Below, piece after piece: positions 4,740 to 8,805 of a stretch of 8,805 nucleotides of DNA; within the stretch, counting starts at the first letter, position 1, and the number at the start of each line of letters is the position of its first letter. Source of the DNA: Clostridiaceae bacterium UBA4839 (GTDB taxonomy: Bacteria; Bacillota; Clostridia; Clostridiales; Caloramatoraceae); contig DHEX01000119.1 in the NCBI GenBank assembly GCA_002400085.1, forward strand, positions 4,374-13,178. Direction: 5' to 3'. Made by a program: the position numbers and the translations under genes. Under the pieces are notes generated by a model. That model was not told the DNA's origin and ran no database searches. It saw only the letters and a list, made by a program, of their open reading frames with translations.

Positions 4740-4965
4740 CCAATGCGGCAGGAAAAATGTACCACAGGCTGTTATGTGCAAGATGAAAAATAGGGATACG
4801 GATGGTAGCCACTGGGTAAGGTGATTCTTAAACTTAGGTGGAAACCTCTTATGAGGAATGCCTTCTCCAATTAAGCCTTAGAAGAGTCGATCCAGGCGGA
4901 TAAAGTCTATAGGTAAGTGGCAGACTAAGGGTGTAAAATTCTTAGCTTGCCATTTATTTTTTGAG
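4740..4965 (+). ncRNA. Candidate structured RNA of ~220 nt ending in a terminator; family not identified
   Basis: This stretch has no plausible reading frame but many complementary segments and is more GC-rich than the spacers around it. CACA/TGTG (4763-4766/4775-4778) closes a 5' hairpin. AAGGTGATTC (4819-4828) pairs with GAATGCCTT (4856-4864) around an inner hairpin AGGT-GGAA-ACCT (4836-4847). ATCC-AGGC-GGAT (4890-4901) is a tight hairpin. AGTCT (4904-4908) pairs with AGACT (4922-4926), and its 13-base loop holds AGTGGC (4916-4921), complementary to GCCACT (4808-4813), so a pseudoknot is possible. The 3' end is a terminator. The plus-strand promoter is weak (TTAATT...TATGGT, 4701-4729). Size and setting would suit a raiA-motif or 6S RNA, or a leader of purL, but I cannot assign it. 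Confidence 0.6.
4919..4962 (+). terminator. Terminator closing the structured RNA
   Basis: GGCAGACTAAG (4919-4929) pairs with CTTAGCTTGCC (4941-4951) over 11 positions (one G-U, one A-C mismatch), followed by ATTTATTTTTT. Its left arm CTAAGG (4925-4930) can instead pair with CCTTAG (4876-4881), an arrangement compatible with regulated termination. Confidence 0.75.
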
Positions 4966-5130
4966 ATAAATTTAAAAGAGTTCAAAATAGCGAACTTTGC
5001 TTAAAATAAATATGGGGGAATGTTCAGCATATAACGATGTATAAAATAATATTATTAATAATATATTGATTATATACGAATGATATGTTAGTATGATATC
5101 ATAATTTACGTTATATAAAGGAGAAAAAAT
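4966..5130 (+). promoter_or_regulatory. Upstream region of purL
   Basis: This is a very AT-rich spacer. It holds a CGAAC (4991-4995) within ATAGCGAACTTT, close to the Bacillus PurBox consensus AWWWCGAACWWT with one mismatch but without a properly placed partner. It also holds a perfect palindrome TATGATATCATA (5092-5103). TTGATT (5066-5071) and TATGAT (5092-5097) could be promoter boxes but are 20 bases apart. The ribosome site AAAGGAG (5118-5123) precedes purL. No well-formed promoter can be fixed. Confidence 0.35.
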
Positions 5131-8100
5131 ATGAAAGTCAGAAGAATATTCGTTGAGAAAAAACCTGGCTTTGATGTGGAGGCAAAGAAACTTTTAAAAG
5201 AACTTAAGGAAGGGCTTAAAATTCAAAATATTGATGATTTAAGGATTTTAAACAGATATGATGTGGAAAACATCTGTGATGAAGATTTTGCTCGAGCTAA
5301 AAACACTATATTTTCAGAAAAAACTGTAGATTTTATTTATGATGAAGAAATAAAAATAGATGAAGGATGCAGAGTGTTTGCCTTTGAGTATCTTCCGGGG
5401 CAATATGATCAAAGGGCAGATTCTGCGGGAAAATGCATTAAAATATTAAATGAAGAAACAGACAGCATAGTAAAATACGCAAAGGTAATTCTTATCTATG
5501 GAAATATTTCAAACAGTGAATTTGAAAGGATAAAAGCTTTTTGCATAAATCCAGTGGATTCAAGAGAAGCATGCTTAGATAAGCCTGAAAGTCTTGCTTT
5601 CAGGTATAGTGTGCCCTATGAGGTTGAAACGATAAACGATTTTATTTACATGTCAAATGAAGAAATTCAATCTTTTTTATTAAACAATAATCTTGCTATG
5701 AGCTTTGAGGATTTAAAATTTTGTCAGGAGTATTTTAGAAGTACAGAAAAAAGAAATCCTACCATTACTGAAATAAAGGTTATAGATACCTACTGGTCAG
5801 ATCATTGCAGACATACTACATTTAATACTTCTGTTGAAGATGTGAAAATTGAAGATGGCTTATATACAAATCCAATAAAAAATGCTTATCGGGAGTACTT
5901 AAATTCAAGAAAGTTTGTTTATAAAGATAAAAAGAAAAATATTAGCCTTATGGATTTAGCAACCATAGGAATGAAGGAGCTTAAAAAGAGGGGCTTTTTA
6001 GATGACTTAGATGAGTCAGATGAAAACAATGCCTGTACTGTAAATATTGATGTAGATGTGGATGGAAGAGTAGAAAAATGGCTCCTGCTTTTTAAAAATG
6101 AAACCCATAATCATCCAACGGAAATAGAACCTTTTGGCGGCGCTGCTACCTGCCTTGGAGGAGCAATTAGAGATCCTTTATCTGGGAGAGCCTATGTTTA
6201 TCAAGCTATGAGGGTTACAGGAAGTGCGGATCCAAGACGCCCTATCGATGAAACACTTAAAGGGAAACTTCCTCAAAGGGTTATAACTACAAAAGCATCA
6301 GATGGCTACAGCTCATATGGAAATCAAATTGGCTTAACAACAGGCCATGTAGAGGAAGTTTATCATGAGGATTATGTGGCAAAGCGAATGGAAATTGGGG
6401 CTGTAATTGGAGCTGTGCCAAAGGAAAATGTAGTAAGAAAAACGCCTGAAGCTTCAGATGTAATTATTCTTCTTGGGGGAAGAACAGGAAGAGACGGATG
6501 CGGCGGTGCTACAGGCTCATCTAAAAAACATACGGAGAAATCAATAGTAAACTGTGGAGCTGAAGTTCAAAAAGGAAATGCTTTAATTGAAAGAGCAATT
6601 CAAAGGCTTTTTAGAAAATCTGAAGTTTCAAGAATGATAAAAAAGTGTAATGATTTTGGTGCAGGCGGTGTTTGCGTTGCAATTGGAGAGCTTGCAGATG
6701 GGCTTAATATAAATTTGAACCTTGTTACTAAAAAATATGAGGGACTTGATGGAACAGAGTTAGCTATTTCAGAATCCCAGGAGAGAATGGCTGTTGTAGT
6801 TTCAAAAAAGGACAGCGAAAGATTTATCAGCTTGGCTTTAGAAGAAAATTTAGAGGCAACAGCTGTAGCAACGGTTACAGACAATAACAGGCTTATTATG
6901 GAGTGGAATGGGAAAGCTATTGTAGATATAAGCAGAGACTTTTTAAATACAAATGGAGTAACTCAAAAGGCAGAGGTTTTTGTTAAAGCTCCAAAAGATC
7001 AGTCATATTTTGATAATAATATTGAAATTAAAGATTTAAAGGCTTCATGGCTTAATATATTAGGGGATTTAAACTGCTGCAGCAAAAAGGGCTTAGTTGA
7101 AAAGTTTGATTCAACCATTGGTGCAGGCACGGTTATTATGCCTTTTGGCGGGAAACTTCAGAGAACTTTTGAGGATGTAATGGCAGCGAAAATTCCTGTA
7201 CTTAATGGGAATACCACTACAGTATCTTTAATGTCCTTTGGATTTAATCCAAACCTCAGCAAATGGAGTCCATTTCATGGAGCCTTGTATGCTGTAGTTG
7301 AATCGGTATCAAAAATTGTTGCTGCAGGTGGGGATTATAAGAAGGTAAGGCTTACTTTTCAGGAGTATTTTGAAAGACTTGAAAAGGAGCCTGAAAGATG
7401 GGGGAAGCCATTTAGTTCGCTTTTAGGTGCTCTTCATGCACAAAGGGAATTAAACATTCCATCCATTGGAGGAAAGGACAGTATGTCAGGTAGCTTTAAT
7501 GACATAAACGTTCCTCCAACCCTTGTTTCTTTTGCAGTAAATACAGCTCATATTAAAGATATAGTTTCAAGGGATTTAAAAGGAGAGGGGCATTTGCTTA
7601 TTTTATTAAAATCAAACATAGGTAAGGATGGAATTGTTGATTTTAATGAGCTTAAAGACAATTTTTCAAAGGTAAATGAGCTTATAAAAAGCGGGCTGAT
7701 CCTTTCTTCTTCAACAATAAAATATGGCGGAATATGTGCTTCCTTAAGCAGTATGGCTTTTGGAAACAATGTTGGAGTTTATATAGATGGTGATTTTAAA
7801 GAGGATGAACTGTTTACTCCTTTCTATGGCTCCTTTATACTTGAAGCTTTAGACAATGAGAAAACAAAAAAAACAATTGAGAAAATGAACCTTAAGGTTA
7901 TTGGAAGGACAATAAAAGATGCAAATATAAGATATAAGGATACAGTGATAAGCCTTGATGAAGCTTATAAAGCATATTCAAATACCTTAGAGGATGTTTT
8001 TAAAACAAAAACAGATATAGTAAATCTGAATATAAAAAATGTATTTTCAGATTTTAAAATAAAAAAGTTTTCTACAATAAAAAATGCAAGACCAAGAGTT

Positions 8101-8805
8101 TTTATTCCAGTATTCCCAGGGACAAATTGTGAATATGACTGTGCAAGAGCCTTTGAAAAAGAAGGCGGAAAGGCAGAAACATTTATATTTAAAAATTTAA
8201 ATTCCTGCCTTATTAAAGAATCTACAGATGAAATGGCAAGAAGAATTAAAAACTCAAATATTATTATGATTCCAGGGGGATTTAGTGCAGGGGATGAGCC
8301 TGAGGGTTCAGGAAAGTTTATTTCTAATGTTTTTAGAAATCCAAAGATTAAAGAAGCAGTAAATGAGTTTTTATTAAGGGATGGTCTTATTCTTGGAATA
8401 TGCAATGGATTTCAGGCTCTTATAAAATTAGGACTTCTTCCTTTTGGAGAAATAAGGGACATTGACGAGGATTCACCCACACTTACTTATAACAAAATAG
8501 GAAGGCATGTATCCACAGTTACCTATACAAAAGTAGTTTCAAATAAATCTCCTTGGTTCAACTGTGTAAACATAGGGGACATTTATGCAATGCCTGTTTC
8601 TCATGGTGAGGGGAGATTTATTGCAAAGGAAGATGTGATTTTAAACCTTATTAAAAATGGTCAAGTAGCTACTCAGTATGTGGACTTTGATGGGAATGCA
8701 ACCTATGACATAAGATTTAATCCTAATGGTTCATACTATGCAGTGGAGGGAATTACAAGCCCTGATGGGAGAATACTTGGAAAGATGGGGCATTCAGAGA
8801 GAATA
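5131..8805 (+). CDS. purL: Phosphoribosylformylglycinamidine (FGAM) synthase, single-chain clostridial/streptococcal type, 3' end cut by the window
   Basis: This enzyme converts FGAR, ATP and glutamine to FGAM, the fourth step of de novo purine synthesis, in the cytoplasm. The 1,225 residues seen lack perhaps 30 from the end; no stop is reached. A PurS-like N-terminal region begins RRIFVEKKPGFDVEA. The linker and first synthase half follow, with YWSDHCRHTTF (221-231) and FKNETHNHPTEIEPFGGAAT from ~321, holding the catalytic His region. The second half carries IGGKDSMSGS (779-788). The class I glutaminase domain starts at ~988 (FPGTNCEYD), with the nucleophile in GICNGFQAL (Cys1091), MPVSHGEGRF (1154-1163), and the triad His1221/Glu1223 in GHSER, which has Ser where many amidotransferases have Pro (HPE). 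The ATG follows AAAGGAG by seven bases. No other pur gene is in the window. Confidence 0.97.
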   Translation, partial: MKVRRIFVEKKPGFDVEAKKLLKELKEGLKIQNIDDLRILNRYDVENICDEDFARAKNTIFSEKTVDFIYDEEIKIDEGCRVFAFEYLPGQYDQRADSAGKCIKILNEETDSIVKYAKVILIYGNISNSEFERIKAFCINPVDSREACLDKPESLAFRYSVPYEVETINDFIYMSNEEIQSFLLNNNLAMSFEDLKFCQEYFRSTEKRNPTITEIKVIDTYWSDHCRHTTFNTSVEDVKIEDGLYTNPIKNAYREYLNSRKFVYKDKKKNISLMDLATIGMKELKKRGFLDDLDESDENNACTVNIDVDVDGRVEKWLLLFKNETHNHPTEIEPFGGAATCLGGAIRDPLSGRAYVYQAMRVTGSADPRRPIDETLKGKLPQRVITTKASDGYSSYGNQIGLTTGHVEEVYHEDYVAKRMEIGAVIGAVPKENVVRKTPEASDVIILLGGRTGRDGCGGATGSSKKHTEKSIVNCGAEVQKGNALIERAIQRLFRKSEVSRMIKKCNDFGAGGVCVAIGELADGLNINLNLVTKKYEGLDGTELAISESQERMAVVVSKKDSERFISLALEENLEATAVATVTDNNRLIMEWNGKAIVDISRDFLNTNGVTQKAEVFVKAPKDQSYFDNNIEIKDLKASWLNILGDLNCCSKKGLVEKFDSTIGAGTVIMPFGGKLQRTFEDVMAAKIPVLNGNTTTVSLMSFGFNPNLSKWSPFHGALYAVVESVSKIVAAGGDYKKVRLTFQEYFERLEKEPERWGKPFSSLLGALHAQRELNIPSIGGKDSMSGSFNDINVPPTLVSFAVNTAHIKDIVSRDLKGEGHLLILLKSNIGKDGIVDFNELKDNFSKVNELIKSGLILSSSTIKYGGICASLSSMAFGNNVGVYIDGDFKEDELFTPFYGSFILEALDNEKTKKTIEKMNLKVIGRTIKDANIRYKDTVISLDEAYKAYSNTLEDVFKTKTDIVNLNIKNVFSDFKIKKFSTIKNARPRVFIPVFPGTNCEYDCARAFEKEGGKAETFIFKNLNSCLIKESTDEMARRIKNSNIIMIPGGFSAGDEPEGSGKFISNVFRNPKIKEAVNEFLLRDGLILGICNGFQALIKLGLLPFGEIRDIDEDSPTLTYNKIGRHVSTVTYTKVVSNKSPWFNCVNIGDIYAMPVSHGEGRFIAKEDVILNLIKNGQVATQYVDFDGNATYDIRFNPNGSYYAVEGITSPDGRILGKMGHSERI

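Noticed and set aside
4815..4870. Resemblance to folate (THF) or magnesium (M-box) riboswitch motifs, such as TAAGGTGATTCTTAA and TTAGGTGG
   Set aside because: Only short fragments match, the order of motifs is wrong, and the remaining conserved elements are missing.
4985..5000. PurR PurBox upstream of purL
   Set aside because: Only one near-match (CGAAC), without the inverted partner at the proper spacing; kept only as a remark under the purL upstream region.
5013..5045. Ten-codon frame (MGECSAYNDV) ahead of purL as a leader peptide
   Set aside because: No ribosome site and no attenuator hairpin after it.
6600..8405. Three minus-strand frames opposite purL
   Set aside because: Shadows of purL with low-complexity Ser/Phe/Leu content and no start signals.

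Overview
The window is AT-rich DNA that looks chromosomal and comes from a low-GC Gram-positive bacterium, most probably Clostridium or a close relative. The evidence is purine-rich Shine-Dalgarno sites, TTG and GTG starts, a serine T-box leader, clostridial codon use, and a purL of the long fused clostridial/streptococcal type. The serS plus tRNA-Ser/tRNA-Ser/tRNA-Arg cluster fits a housekeeping region. No complete mobile element, CRISPR array or defence system is visible.

Layout, left to right. (1) Positions 1-345 hold the 3' end of a CitG-type triphosphoribosyl-dephospho-CoA synthase. (2) Positions 346-845 are mostly non-coding, with an operator-like palindrome, a ~100-bp imperfect palindromic repeat and a 60-residue gene of unknown function on the minus strand. 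(3) Positions 811-2459 hold a promoter, a serine-specific T-box leader with terminator, and serS. (4) Positions 2460-2811 are a 350-bp spacer with a 72-bp palindromic element, three TTTGCAA copies (one inside a perfect 18-bp palindrome) and a terminator. (5) Positions 2812-3204 hold tRNA-Ser(UGA), tRNA-Ser(GCU) and tRNA-Arg(ACG). The first has a perfect consensus promoter. Just past tRNA-Arg, on the opposite strand, is a short open frame that looks like the tail of a phage-type integrase. (6) Positions 3358-4219 hold a promoter, a class I glutamine amidotransferase of the PuuD/peptidase C26 family, and a long-stem terminator. (7) A small coiled-coil gene lies on the minus strand at 4333-4665. 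(8) Positions ~4740-4965 carry no gene but hold what looks like a structured, terminator-ended RNA. (9) Positions 5131-8805 hold purL, cut by the window edge roughly 30 codons short of its usual end.

How the parts work together. The T-box lets uncharged tRNA-Ser raise SerRS production. Its specifier is UCC, so it should read the GGA-anticodon isoacceptor, which is not one of the two serine tRNAs here. Its UGGC bulge does match the GCCA ends of both serine tRNAs seen here. PurL carries out the fourth step of purine synthesis. The amidotransferase-like gene, the coiled-coil gene and the 60-residue gene have no evident functional link to their neighbours.

The most promising candidate for something undescribed is the RNA at ~4740-4965. 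It has a long-range pseudoknot-capable pairing and a terminator whose 5' arm can also pair upstream. It could be a known family (raiA-motif RNA, 6S RNA) that I cannot confirm from sequence alone.
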